Counted from the stretch's first letter, positions 16,970 to 26,408 are shown. The stretch is DNA of 64,000 bases from Neptuniibacter halophilus (GCF_030295765.1 NZ_AP027292.1:3224001-3288000); one strand, 5' to 3'. Made by a program: numbers and translations. The notes: a model not told the origin generated them from the sequence alone.

Positions 16970-19900
16970 GTGAGCTACATTGAAGATCTCCGAAATGAGT
17001 TTCCCGAGCTGAATCAGATCTCTGATGATCAGCTTATTTCTATCTTGCCTCGCCTTGAGCCTGAGCAGTTTGGCAGCCTTTCCCAGGAGCAGTTGGTTTA
17101 TGCTGCGACAAATAATGACTCCCAATTTACAAAGGGTGTAAAGGCTGGGGTGGATCAGATCCAAGCGATGGGCGCCGGCGCCGCTGCTGCACTGGGTGAC
17201 CTGGCTGGTGCAACTGATCTGAAATCCTGGGGTATAGGTACCTATCAGAAAAATACCGCTGAAGCCGGCCAGTATGCCCCGAATGTTGAGGGCTTTACGG
17301 AAATAGAGGGTGTTGAGGACGCGCTTGATTGGGCGGGCTATACGCTGGGCAACCTGGTACCGACCATGGCCACCGCTATTGCGGGCGGTGGTATCGGAGG
17401 TTTGGTTGGTAAGCAAGTCGCCAAAAAAGCAGCAGCTGAGATCATGGCCAAGGAGTTGGCTAAAGGCACGGCCAAGGATGTTGCCGCTAAGCTAGCCGGC
17501 AAAGCGATTGCACAGCGTGTGGCTGCCGGGCAGGGCATAGGTGCATTTGGTGCATCGGCCGGTATGGAAACGGGCTCGATTTACGGCGAAACCGAAGATG
17601 CAGGGGTGTCGCTGGCACATGGTGCTATAGCAGGTGCATTTGATGCCCTGCCTGTGGCTCGCATACTGGGTAAGTTTGGCATTGCGGGCGCGGCAAAAGA
17701 GCAGGTGAAGCGCTCTGTTGCAGGTGAGCTGCTTAAGCAGGGGGGATTTGAAGCCGGTACCGAAGCACTGCAGACGCTTGTTGAACAACATGCGAAGCAT
17801 TGGGTGGAGACAAATGGTAAATCCTTGCTGGTCAATCTGGGAGAGGTAAACACCAAGGAAATCATTAACGCCGCCGCAGCTGGCGCACTGGGTGGTGGGG
17901 CAATGGGCGGTGCTGCAGGCCTTATCACCCGTAATCCGATGGCAAATGCAGACGAAAAAATCAGACAGGCTGGTGAACAAGCGGCCGCTCAGGGTGGCGA
18001 TATACTGGACCAGTCGCTTGCTCAAGCTGAAGTGCAAAGCAAAGTTACCCCGGAAGCGGTCGGGGAAACTCGAGCCCGGCAGGCTCAAGTGCAGACAGCC
18101 GAAGATCTGGGCGTTACGTTTGAGCAGTATGAGACACCGTTGGTCGATGAACAGCATAGCAGTCGAGACATGTCGGGCATTGATGGGCTGATTATTGCTG
18201 CCGAGCGCATGGGGTTTGATGAGGAGTCGGCCCGGCTTCGCAATGCCAAGAAATTGTATGAGCGCGCAGACGGGTTCCGTAACCGCGGGGAGCATGATTT
18301 TGCCAATCGACTTTTCCAGAATGCCAATAAAATTTACCGTGATGTCACTGAGGCGAGTGAGCCGCTAAAGCAGGAGGCAGCTAATTACCCTGTTGCTTAT
18401 GTGGCGCAGGGCGAGGTGCTGGGAGGGGATGTTGTACCAACTGCCCCCCACCCTGAAGGCAGTGTATACGATCAGGCCCCAAGCCCGGCTGGTGTAGGAA
18501 ACCCAACTCAGCGCATTACGGCCCAAGGCCCTGTTAATCGCCTTGAAGACGGGAAGATTATTTATGGCGATATACCTGCAGATGTTCGTGCAGCTAAAGC
18601 GCAAGCAGAGGCCAACACGTTTGGGGCTCTTTACGGGCAAGAAGGGCAGACGCCTTATGCCCCGAGTGCGATTGAAGGTGAACTGGATCGAAGCGGTGAG
18701 CTTCCGGACAACCGCGTTAAGCAGCTTCCACCGGGGACAGGTCAGATCAACATGCCGTATATGGCACCTGAGGCGGAGCCGTTAAACCCGCTTTATGAGG
18801 GAGTGGGAGAAAGCATTGTAAAGCGTCAGGCGCCGGGTACAGCCCTGCCACAGCCGGGCATTTCTCAAGAACAGATGATCGATATCCAGCAGCAGGCGCG
18901 CGAGCCAGCTCAGGATATGGCCGGTGTACCTCTCAACAGTGAATGGACGGCTTTCTCAAATGAGACGGGAACCAAGGGTGTTCCGCGTGCAGAAATGCCG
19001 CAAATCAAAGCGGAGCATCGCGGGGCTATGACGAACTTCATGAATGCTCGAGGCGTATCGCATCAGCAGATGGAATTGCCGGCGAACAGTCTGAAGCCAA
19101 CCCAGGCTGAATTTTCGCCTGAGAAAGTGAGGAAGGCCATGGAATATGAGGGGGGAGACCGCTCAATCCTGGTCTCCTCTGATAACTTTGTGTTGGATGG
19201 GCATCATCAGTGGCTGGCTAAAAGAGAGGTTGGCGCACCGATCAAAGTGATACGCCTTAATGCGCCTATTGATGAGTTGATTCCGTTAGCGCGCGAGTTT
19301 CCAAGCTCTGAAGCGGCGGGTGGCATCACTCAGGTTAGTACTTCAACCCTTGCTGAATCTGAGACACAAGCCGATTTGAGCCTCAAAGATGAGGCGCAAG
19401 GTTCCGATCAGGCAAAAAGGATCCTGCACCCTGAAAAGGTTACGACTCCCCCTAATGAGCAAGAACGTCAGGCGCAGTCAGCGATAGACCTGGATGACTT
19501 TGGGCAAAAACTGGGGCGCGCACGGAAGGATGAGATGCCAGCGGTTCGTGAGCGCCTGGATAACATGGATGACGATGCGATAGCTGCCAGTTCGCTGAGT
19601 AAAATTTGGCCCAAGGCAGAAATTGATGGAATCGAAGATACTGGCCAGGCGGCCGTTGCCTTTGTTGCACGTGATCTTATCCCTGCAAAACCACGCAAAA
19701 AATACCGCTTGCAGCGCTGGGTTGAATCGGTACGTAGCGCCCGGGATATGCTGGTGATGTTGGATGAATCCGGTGCTTCCGTGGAACGATTTCTCGAGCA
19801 CCTTCGCAAAAGCAAAAGCCGTCAGTTGGGTGCAATCGCCAATCGGATTGAATTGCTAACCATGCTGGACCGCACGAACTGGTCCCGTATCGGTGAAGTA

Positions 19901-22900
19901 CAGGTGATCGAGGCAAATGAATCCATTGGTACTGAAGATCAGATCTGGGTGCGTATTGATTATCGCAGCCACCCATTCAAAGGAGCAGCAGAGCTGGATC
20001 AGATCCTTGATCAGGTGAACGAAAAGTTGGGAGAAAGTGCTGTCAATCTGAAGATGAAGTTTGAAATCCGCAGTACACGCGGTGAGTACTTCATTAATAA
20101 GACCGGAGATAAAGAGCAGCGAAGGCTGAAAACCTTTGATGAGCTTGGGGCTGCGCGCAAGTACCTACGGAATCATCATGAGGCACTTGTTTCTGAATGG
20201 GAACGTGTAAAAGAGCGCGATAATGTCAAAAAGGCCGATGTTCGCTCCAAAGAAAATCGTCCTCGGACCGGCCAGGATTATCGTCAGGGGAAGGACATAA
20301 CGGTTGATGAATTTCAGGATGCATTTGGTTTCCGTGGTGTTGAGTTTGGAAACTGGGTAAAACAGGGCGCAGGTGGTAAAGAGCGCCAGGGTATGTTGAA
20401 TCAGGCATATGATGCCTTGATGGATCTAGCCGGCATCCTCGATGTGCCTTCTCAAGCGATCTCTCTTGAGGGACGCCTGGGGCTCGGCTTTGGCTCTCGG
20501 GGTAAGGGAGGAGCTTCTGCGCACTATGAGCCTGACTTGCTGGTTATCAATCTCACCAAAACTAAAGGGGCGGGTGCGCTTGCTCATGAGTGGTTCCATG
20601 CACTTGATAACTACTTTGCTCATAAGCGCGGCGGCGTTGATCTGAGCGATCAGACTGCAGACGGCTACCGAAAAAACAATTATGTAACCTACAAGCCTGA
20701 ACAGCTGTTGATTCATAAAGATCATCGCCAGTACAAAATGAGTGCAGCGGATCTCAAGCGACGGCGTGAGCAACATCCTGATTCGGGCTACCTGGACCCC
20801 AAGAATTGGATTCCAGATCCTGATCACAAAGCAGGTGTGCGCCCTGTTGTGGAGAAGGCATTTGCGAACTTGGTGGAAGTTTTGAACCAGTCGCCAATGA
20901 AGCAGCGCGCAGAGGTTATTGATAAAGGAAAGGTAGATGGGTATTGGTCACGCATCATAGAACGCGGAGCGCGGGCATTCGAAAACTATGTCATTACCAA
21001 AATGGATCAATCTGGTTTTGATAATGATTATCTGGCCAATGTGATTAGTGAGGATAAATTCCCGAGAGATTCCGGGCGCTACCCCTACCTGAAGAACGAA
21101 GAAATTGAGCCAGTTGAACGAGCCTTTGATGAGCTGTTTAGCACGCTTGAGTCCAAGGAAACCGAATCAGGTGTCGCGCTTTTCTCCCGTTCGGCGGGTC
21201 ATGGTGCTGATAACAGTACCGTCCTCACAGTGGATGCAACGGAAGCCGTAGCTCGTAGAATCGCTGCCCGACTTCGGTTGAGCGATGGTGTCGGTATCCG
21301 GGTTGTCGCTACTGAGGCTGACCTGCCGGCTGCGATTCTTGAACAAGCGGCCGAGCATGGAGCGGAAGGCGAGGTACATGCTGTTCTTCATAAAGGCGAC
21401 ATCTTCCTTGTTGCTGATCGAATGGCAGATGAAACAGCAGTTGAGACTGCAATCCTGCATGAATCTGCCCACTACGGTGGGCGCGCGGCTTTCGGAAAGA
21501 ATATCACAAAAGCCTACCGCAAGGTGATGTTGGGGTTGGGTGGCATTAATGGAATGAAAGCGAAGGCCAAAGAACTCGGTTTTTATGAAGATATGCAGCC
21601 CTATTTTGAGACAGCAGCAGGTTATGCTGCCTCTCAGGGTGAGCCATATCTGGTTGATGAATTCCTGTCTCATGCCAATCAGCAACGAACCGATGAAAAG
21701 CTCGGCGCTAAAGTTAAGCGGATCCTGAATGAGTTCTACGGCGCCATCAGGGATATGCTACGACGCTACAATTTTAAGTCGCTTGAAAAGCTGACGAATG
21801 CAGATATAGCGTTCCTGTTGAAGCAGATTAACAAGGCGGCCAGAGAGGGAGATGGAAAGGTAGATACGCCTCATTTTATGCGTGTAACCGACGGTGATGA
21901 GCTGGCCATGTTTTTTGCCGACCTTGCTGAAGGGATTGAAGAGGGTGACAGTCATATCGAGGATGCTCCTGCATTCTCACGTAAAGCCGCTCCTGACAAT
22001 GAGAGCGGCTTTGCAGCGCCAGATGAAACACTAAAGCGTCAGGCCATGTCTTGGCTGGCTGATAAATTCCATGTCCTGAAACAGCTGCAGCAGAACATCA
22101 AGGATGCGGGCGGAAAAATTAATGAAACCTCTGATGCTTATCTGGCAGAAGAGCTCTTTCATGGTAAAGCGGAAAACGATCTGCGCTTGATGCGGGAGAA
22201 CTTCGTAGAACCACTGGCTAAAAAAATGGCGGAGTTTGGTATTACCCAGAAGGCATTGGATGAATACCTGTATGCTCTGCACGCCCCAGAACGAAATGCT
22301 CATATTGCTGAGATAAATCCTGATATGCCGGATGGCGGCTCGGGCATGACTAACCTGGAGGCGGCTGAGGTTGTCGCCAAGGTGAATGCATCTGGTAAGC
22401 AGGATAAGTTTGATCAGGTGGCTGCCATTGTTTATGACATGCTGGCGGCACGCCGTGATGCTATCAGCAACGGCGGGCTTGAAGAGGGCGGGATGATTGA
22501 TGCATGGGAGGAGACGTATAAACATTACGTTCCTCTCAAAGGGTACGCTGATAATGAGCAGGATGACACCCTTCCTCGATCCGGAAAAGGCTTTACCATC
22601 GGTGGCAAGGAGAGCAAACGCGCTATGGGTCGCCAGTCAGAGGCCGCTAGTCCCTCTTCTTATGCCATTCAGGATCTGACCGAAACGCTCGTGCGGAAGC
22701 GAAAAAACCAGGTCGGGAATGCTTTTCTAGAGTTGGTTGAAAACAACCCGAATCCCGGCTACTGGGAGGTATTCACCGACGAAAACCCAGAGATGGATCG
22801 TCGTATTGTGAAGCGGAAGGATGCTGAGGGTGAAGTGTATGAAGAGGTTGTAGAGCAGCCTATTCCTATGGCGATGATGCAGGATCGCTACTTCACTACC

Positions 22901-24712
22901 AAGCGGGATGGCATTACCCACTACATTAAACTGGAAGATCCGCGTTTAATGAAGGCGATGAAGAATCTGGGACCGGACACCTCCAACTTCATTATTCAAG
23001 GGCTGGCTAAGGTTAGTCGGTTCCTGTCTGCTGTGAACACTTCCTACAACCCTGAATTCGTAATAGGTAACTTTGCTCGAGATATCCAGACTGCTATTTT
23101 GAACCTGCAGGCAGAGCAGTCCGCCGCGGACGGCAAGGCCAAGGGAGAGAAGGTAGCTGCAAAAACGGTGCAAGATGTCCCAGCTGCGATGCGTGCCATT
23201 TATCGCTCTTTACGGGGCAAAGAAAAAGGCAGTGAGTGGAGCAATTGGTTTGATGAGTTCAGGGAGCAAGGGGGTAAAACTGGCTACTTCGACATGAAGG
23301 ACATTGATGGCCAGGCGGAAGATGTTCAGAACCTTGTGGATATAGCTCAAGGGGGATTTAAAGGTAGTTTCTTTAAATGGACTCGGGCAAGCGCTCAACT
23401 GGTTGAGGATATTAACCAGTCAGTGGAAAATGCCGTGCGACTGTCAGCTTATGTTAACGCTCGAAAAGCTGGTGTGAGTAAAGCACAGGCAGCATCGCTG
23501 GCGAAAAACATGACAGTAAACTTCAACCGTAAGGGTGAAGCGGGTACGACACTGAACGCTTTGTATATGTTCGCCAATGCATCTATTCAGGGAACGATGA
23601 ACTTCGCTCGGACGATGGGAAGCATGAAAGGTCAGCCCGGGGATCCAGTTTGGGAGCGATTGAACACGGCACAGAAAATAAGTATCGGTTTAATGGCTGG
23701 CTCTTATGCACTCTCAATGGCTAATCGCAATGGCGCTGGCGAGGATGATGACGGCGAGAACTGGTATGACAAAGTCCCTCAATACGTTAAAGAGCGAAAC
23801 CTGGTCATCATGAAGTCCTTGCTCGGCGGGGAACAGGATGGTTCATATTGGAAGATTCCTCTGCCATATGGTTACAACATTTTCCATGTGGTTGGTTCCT
23901 CAACGGAAGCGGTGACCAGCGGAAGTACTGGGCCCGGACAGGGCGCAGTAGATCTCACCCTTGCGGCACTCGGAAGTTTTTCACCGATCGGCTTTCAGGA
24001 CAGCAATACAGCTACTGGGACGGTGTTGAAGAATATTGCGCCTACCCTTACCAAACCAATTGTTGATGTGGTTGCTAACGAGAACTTCATGGGAGGCAGT
24101 ATCTACAATGATAACTTCCCGTTTGGTACACCTAAGCCAGATAGCAGTCTGGCGCGGCGCTCTACACCGGAAGGTTACCGTGTTATTGCCGAGTTTCTGA
24201 ACGAGGTCTCCGGCGGTTCAAAGTACCGATCTGGTGCGATCGACATTAACCCAGATGTAATGCGTTACTTTGTCGATTATTTCGCAGGCGGCGCTGGAAA
24301 ATTCGCATTCAGCAAGATGCCTGATAATGCATTCAAGCTTATGAATGATGTTGAACTGCCAGCACATCGAACCGTGTTCCTTAGCCGAATCAATGGGCAG
24401 GTTTTACCTTACGAGGACCAGACGAAGTTTTATGATCGTAGGGATGAAGTTGATCAGATTAAAGCTGAGCTGGAGTCTCTAAAGGGAGGAGATAGGCAGG
24501 CTTTCTACCGTGAAAACTACAAGCTGCTTAAGCTAAAGCCATTGATCAAACAGACTGAGAAACGATTAAAGTGGCTGAGGAAACAGCGAAATGCAGTTTA
24601 TGCAGCTGATCTAAATCCTGCTGAAAGGGATGAGAAGCTGAAGCGGATCGAACTGGAAATGAAACAGGCCGTTGATCGATTCAACAAGGCTTATAGCAAG
24701 GCCTCTAGCTGA
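16970..24712 (+). CDS. Giant polyvalent ejection protein with ParB-like and two HExxH metallopeptidase segments
   Basis: 2580 residues from GTG 16970 (GAGAGGA upstream). Residues about 115-325 are Gly/Ala-rich and membrane-active. Residues about 645-790 carry a ParB/Srx-like segment with DGHHQW at 743-748. Residues about 840-960 resemble a large-polyvalent-protein associated domain. A zincin motif HEWFH lies at about 1206-1210 with HALDNYFAHKRGG context, and a second, HESAH, at about 1497-1501. Residues from about 2000 hold YNPEFVIGNFARD and further LPD38-like sequence, ending in a charged coiled coil. Such polyvalent proteins are packaged and injected, and their domains counter host defences or process virion and host proteins. 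Domain names are by recognition; activity is inferred. Confidence 0.8.
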   Translation: MSYIEDLRNEFPELNQISDDQLISILPRLEPEQFGSLSQEQLVYAATNNDSQFTKGVKAGVDQIQAMGAGAAAALGDLAGATDLKSWGIGTYQKNTAEAGQYAPNVEGFTEIEGVEDALDWAGYTLGNLVPTMATAIAGGGIGGLVGKQVAKKAAAEIMAKELAKGTAKDVAAKLAGKAIAQRVAAGQGIGAFGASAGMETGSIYGETEDAGVSLAHGAIAGAFDALPVARILGKFGIAGAAKEQVKRSVAGELLKQGGFEAGTEALQTLVEQHAKHWVETNGKSLLVNLGEVNTKEIINAAAAGALGGGAMGGAAGLITRNPMANADEKIRQAGEQAAAQGGDILDQSLAQAEVQSKVTPEAVGETRARQAQVQTAEDLGVTFEQYETPLVDEQHSSRDMSGIDGLIIAAERMGFDEESARLRNAKKLYERADGFRNRGEHDFANRLFQNANKIYRDVTEASEPLKQEAANYPVAYVAQGEVLGGDVVPTAPHPEGSVYDQAPSPAGVGNPTQRITAQGPVNRLEDGKIIYGDIPADVRAAKAQAEANTFGALYGQEGQTPYAPSAIEGELDRSGELPDNRVKQLPPGTGQINMPYMAPEAEPLNPLYEGVGESIVKRQAPGTALPQPGISQEQMIDIQQQAREPAQDMAGVPLNSEWTAFSNETGTKGVPRAEMPQIKAEHRGAMTNFMNARGVSHQQMELPANSLKPTQAEFSPEKVRKAMEYEGGDRSILVSSDNFVLDGHHQWLAKREVGAPIKVIRLNAPIDELIPLAREFPSSEAAGGITQVSTSTLAESETQADLSLKDEAQGSDQAKRILHPEKVTTPPNEQERQAQSAIDLDDFGQKLGRARKDEMPAVRERLDNMDDDAIAASSLSKIWPKAEIDGIEDTGQAAVAFVARDLIPAKPRKKYRLQRWVESVRSARDMLVMLDESGASVERFLEHLRKSKSRQLGAIANRIELLTMLDRTNWSRIGEVQVIEANESIGTEDQIWVRIDYRSHPFKGAAELDQILDQVNEKLGESAVNLKMKFEIRSTRGEYFINKTGDKEQRRLKTFDELGAARKYLRNHHEALVSEWERVKERDNVKKADVRSKENRPRTGQDYRQGKDITVDEFQDAFGFRGVEFGNWVKQGAGGKERQGMLNQAYDALMDLAGILDVPSQAISLEGRLGLGFGSRGKGGASAHYEPDLLVINLTKTKGAGALAHEWFHALDNYFAHKRGGVDLSDQTADGYRKNNYVTYKPEQLLIHKDHRQYKMSAADLKRRREQHPDSGYLDPKNWIPDPDHKAGVRPVVEKAFANLVEVLNQSPMKQRAEVIDKGKVDGYWSRIIERGARAFENYVITKMDQSGFDNDYLANVISEDKFPRDSGRYPYLKNEEIEPVERAFDELFSTLESKETESGVALFSRSAGHGADNSTVLTVDATEAVARRIAARLRLSDGVGIRVVATEADLPAAILEQAAEHGAEGEVHAVLHKGDIFLVADRMADETAVETAILHESAHYGGRAAFGKNITKAYRKVMLGLGGINGMKAKAKELGFYEDMQPYFETAAGYAASQGEPYLVDEFLSHANQQRTDEKLGAKVKRILNEFYGAIRDMLRRYNFKSLEKLTNADIAFLLKQINKAAREGDGKVDTPHFMRVTDGDELAMFFADLAEGIEEGDSHIEDAPAFSRKAAPDNESGFAAPDETLKRQAMSWLADKFHVLKQLQQNIKDAGGKINETSDAYLAEELFHGKAENDLRLMRENFVEPLAKKMAEFGITQKALDEYLYALHAPERNAHIAEINPDMPDGGSGMTNLEAAEVVAKVNASGKQDKFDQVAAIVYDMLAARRDAISNGGLEEGGMIDAWEETYKHYVPLKGYADNEQDDTLPRSGKGFTIGGKESKRAMGRQSEAASPSSYAIQDLTETLVRKRKNQVGNAFLELVENNPNPGYWEVFTDENPEMDRRIVKRKDAEGEVYEEVVEQPIPMAMMQDRYFTTKRDGITHYIKLEDPRLMKAMKNLGPDTSNFIIQGLAKVSRFLSAVNTSYNPEFVIGNFARDIQTAILNLQAEQSAADGKAKGEKVAAKTVQDVPAAMRAIYRSLRGKEKGSEWSNWFDEFREQGGKTGYFDMKDIDGQAEDVQNLVDIAQGGFKGSFFKWTRASAQLVEDINQSVENAVRLSAYVNARKAGVSKAQAASLAKNMTVNFNRKGEAGTTLNALYMFANASIQGTMNFARTMGSMKGQPGDPVWERLNTAQKISIGLMAGSYALSMANRNGAGEDDDGENWYDKVPQYVKERNLVIMKSLLGGEQDGSYWKIPLPYGYNIFHVVGSSTEAVTSGSTGPGQGAVDLTLAALGSFSPIGFQDSNTATGTVLKNIAPTLTKPIVDVVANENFMGGSIYNDNFPFGTPKPDSSLARRSTPEGYRVIAEFLNEVSGGSKYRSGAIDINPDVMRYFVDYFAGGAGKFAFSKMPDNAFKLMNDVELPAHRTVFLSRINGQVLPYEDQTKFYDRRDEVDQIKAELESLKGGDRQAFYRENYKLLKLKPLIKQTEKRLKWLRKQRNAVYAADLNPAERDEKLKRIELEMKQAVDRFNKAYSKASS

Positions 24713-24908
24713 GCACCTTAGAGATCGTTTTGATGATAGGGCCAAGGATGGCCGCCGCAACGCAGAGCATAAAGGGAACGATAGCGAGGCCAGCCAGGCC
24801 AGCAAATACATGCCAATCCGTCAGGCCGTATAAAATGGCGAATACGATGGACCCAATGAATCCACCTGCAACGGAATCGCCAAGCCAGTCTCGCTTAATC
24901 TGATTCAT
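24705..24908 (-). CDS. Two-helix small membrane protein in reverse-strand cassette
   Basis: 67 residues, start MNQIKRDWLGDSVAGG. Two transmembrane helices are visible (about residues 16-32, GFIGSIVFAILYGL, and 36-58, AGLAGLAIVPFMLCVAAAIL) with a short turn containing DWHVF, and a basic tail. The start overlaps the stop of the upstream secreted-protein gene, so the two form an operon. The last 8 bp overlap the end of the giant gene on the other strand. Size and topology would allow a holin-like or superinfection-exclusion role, but neither is shown. Confidence 0.65.
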   Translation of the reverse strand: MNQIKRDWLGDSVAGGFIGSIVFAILYGLTDWHVFAGLAGLAIVPFMLCVAAAILGPIIKTISKVLS

Positions 24909-25171
24909 CGATCCATGTCCAAAGTGCGATATTCCCCTTTGTCGTAGTCGTACACCTCTATCTCTACCGAAGACCCGTAACTTTGAACGGATTGAACTTC
25001 GACGTCTTTATAACTCCCGTCACCATAGTCATATATCTCTATGGTTTCCCCGGAGCGAACCAGATTGCCATCCTGAATTTCAACATGGGATCCACTGTCA
25101 TAGTCATAGCCATCCCATGAATGCACGGAGGCAGATAGAGCTGCGAAAGCAATGGCCAAAATGTACTTCAT
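24905..25171 (-). CDS. Secreted acidic small protein (DUF5334-like), possible phage moron
   Basis: 88 residues from ATG 25171, chosen because AAGGAGAG lies 4 bp upstream and a signal peptide starts there (MKYILAIAFAALSASVHS, cleavage near VHS-W). A longer frame to 25234 lacks these features. The mature part is about 70 residues, acidic and Tyr/Asp-rich with repeated YDYD and EIYDYGDGSYK units. The style matches small periplasmic proteins annotated as DUF5334, whose function is unknown. Reverse orientation at the end of a prophage late operon is typical of moron genes expressed from the lysogen. Confidence 0.7.
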   Translation of the reverse strand: MKYILAIAFAALSASVHSWDGYDYDSGSHVEIQDGNLVRSGETIEIYDYGDGSYKDVEVQSVQSYGSSVEIEVYDYDKGEYRTLDMDR

Positions 25172-25243
25172 AATCTCTCCTTGTACCGGACTTTCCTTGT
25201 TGTGAGATTCAGTATACGTCCTCATATGCAGCATTCAAGCAGT

Positions 25244-25256
25244 GTGCGCAGCGCAC
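25244..25256. promoter_or_regulatory. Perfect short palindrome upstream of the reverse cassette
   Basis: GTGCGC-A-GCGCAC is a perfect 13-bp inverted repeat about 75 bp upstream of the secreted-protein start. With a one-base centre it is better suited to binding a protein dimer than to forming an RNA hairpin. It lies at the edge of the AT-rich stretch. Role as an operator is inference. Confidence 0.3.
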
Positions 25257-25259
25257 GAA

Positions 25260-25792
25260 ATTGCTATTTTTTATTATTCTTTAGTCTAATGCCTTGCCGA
25301 TATTGTAATTAATAAATTAGTGGCTTTAATTGAGATGCTTTAGAAAACCCTATCAATTCAAGCTTGAAAACCTATGGGAACTAGGAAGGTTGGAGGGATT
25401 TGAGTGAGGTTTATGTCAAATTAATTAGACGCTTTCTTACTTGAATTTCCTAGCGATTTTGCGTTTGTTTGCCTAGGTTGATTGATGGAAAACGCATGGT
25501 TTTGACTGATTTTTTTTAGCTATCCTGTTGTTTTGTTTAATTTTTATGCTTTGTTTTTGTCCATTTTTGAGAATCAATTTTTTAATTGATTAATTATAAT
25601 GGTAATTAAATGTCTTGCTTTAATGTTTTAAATAATAAGGGTTTATTGACAAAGTGATTAGACGGTTAAAATTAATATAACTGGAGTTATTGCTAAGTGG
25701 GCTTAAACTGAAAATGCAAAATTTTTTCAGGCTTCTCAAAAGGAAAATTCGCTGATATTCTTCGCTGACACTTAACAACTGAGGTAAGAAAA
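25260..25792. other. AT-rich non-coding stretch with one promoter-like element
   Basis: About 530 bp with no credible gene and many A/T runs, far lower in GC than either the prophage late genes or the chromosome. On the plus strand TTGACA at 25646-25651 is followed by TAAAAT at 25667-25672 (15 bp spacer) or AAATTA at 25669 (17 bp), a reasonable sigma-70 promoter for the 99-residue gene beginning at 25793. I see no tRNA and no clear terminator in it. Confidence 0.5.
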
Positions 25793-26092
25793 ATGGAAGG
25801 GACGAAGCAGCAACAAGTAGGAGTGAAGTCCGAGGCAGTTTTGGCGGCCACCTCGAACTCCAGTGCTTATTCGCAAAGAATTCGCAAAAACAGTGTACCA
25901 CACAGCGAGGCAGAGATGGATAGAAGTCTTTTGAGGATTGGTGTTATCGCCTGCTCTGGCTGGCAATATTCTGTGGATCTCTGCAATGGGGATCAGTTCG
26001 CTGAGAAAAGCCGTGATGAGTTAGCTTCTATTCTGGATGATCTGCAAGGGAAGTTCCGTAAGATACAGATGCTTGCTTGGGGCCATCACTAA
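25793..26092 (+). CDS. Hypothetical 99-residue protein at the prophage right end
   Basis: Starts at ATG 25793 behind GAGGTAAG. The N-terminal 40 residues are polar and Ser-rich (QQQVGVKSEAVLAATSNSSA), and the remainder (RIGVIACSGWQYSVDLCNGD, then ELASILDDLQGKFRKIQMLA) looks like a small folded domain with two Cys. No signal peptide or membrane helix is seen. I do not recognise it. It is an isolated gene between an AT-rich region and the putative attachment region, a usual place for accessory cargo. Confidence 0.55.
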   Translation: MEGTKQQQVGVKSEAVLAATSNSSAYSQRIRKNSVPHSEAEMDRSLLRIGVIACSGWQYSVDLCNGDQFAEKSRDELASILDDLQGKFRKIQMLAWGHH

Positions 26093-26286
26093 ATAAGCCT
26101 CGCTAAGGGGGTTTATGGGGCGCCGTGAACCTCCTTGGCTGCCTGGCGTTATTTGCATCAACTGATAGCGGGTTTGCATAGGCTGGTAAGCCCTGGAGTC
26201 TTTAGGGGAAGCTTTATTGACTCTATGAGCGCTGAATTTGTTCGACCTCTGAAGTGGAGAGAGGTAAGGGATCAAAGGAAAGGATT

Positions 26287-26313
26287 TGTGTGATATTTGT
26301 GTGAATTGTGTGA
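26287..26313. repeat. Three direct TGTGTGA repeats
   Basis: TGTGTGA occurs at 26287-26293, 26298-26304 and 26307-26313, with steps of 11 and 9 bp, close to one helical turn each. Closely phased short direct repeats beside a phage end resemble arm-type sites bound by an integrase or excisionase. No gene lies here. Confidence 0.5.
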
Positions 26314-26316
26314 AAT

Positions 26317-26408
26317 ATTTAGAATGGCTCTAGAAAGGTTTAGAAATGATGAGCTTGCGCAAACCTCATAAAAAACAATAACTAAACCTTTCTAGATGTT
26401 TCTAAATC
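26317..26408. repeat. Long imperfect inverted repeat at prophage/trpB junction (candidate attachment region)
   Basis: TCTAGAAAGGTTTAG at 26329-26343 is repeated exactly in inverse at 26382-26396. The match extends outward imperfectly, with ATTTAGAA at 26317 and TTCTAAAT ending at 26407, giving arms of about 26-27 bp around a 38 bp centre. The outer arm reaches the trpB stop codon (TCA at 26407-26409 on the plus strand). It is AT-rich with no T tract, so it is a poor terminator. Its place at the switch from phage to chromosome suggests an attachment or other recombination site. Confidence 0.45.

Larger units (their letters stand above)
1..26316 (+). mobile_element. Prophage, right-hand part (podovirus-type structural and ejection module)
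   Basis: A continuous plus-strand run of phage virion genes from a terminase tail through portal, scaffold, capsid, adaptor, fibre and a giant ejection protein, mostly joined by start/stop overlaps. The absence of a tape-measure, sheath or tube gene and the presence of a large internal-protein block point to a short-tailed phage. The left end is outside the window. The right end is placed by inference near 26.3 kb, where phage-like coding stops and repeats abut the chromosomal trpB gene. Integrase, repressor and lysis genes are not seen here. Confidence 0.8.

Noticed and set aside
24705..24908. Definite holin call for the two-helix protein
   Set aside because: It is on the strand opposite the late genes and no endolysin is beside it; the topology alone is not enough.
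26096..26117. Possible terminator after the 99-residue gene
   Set aside because: The stem relies on several G-T pairs and no T tract follows.
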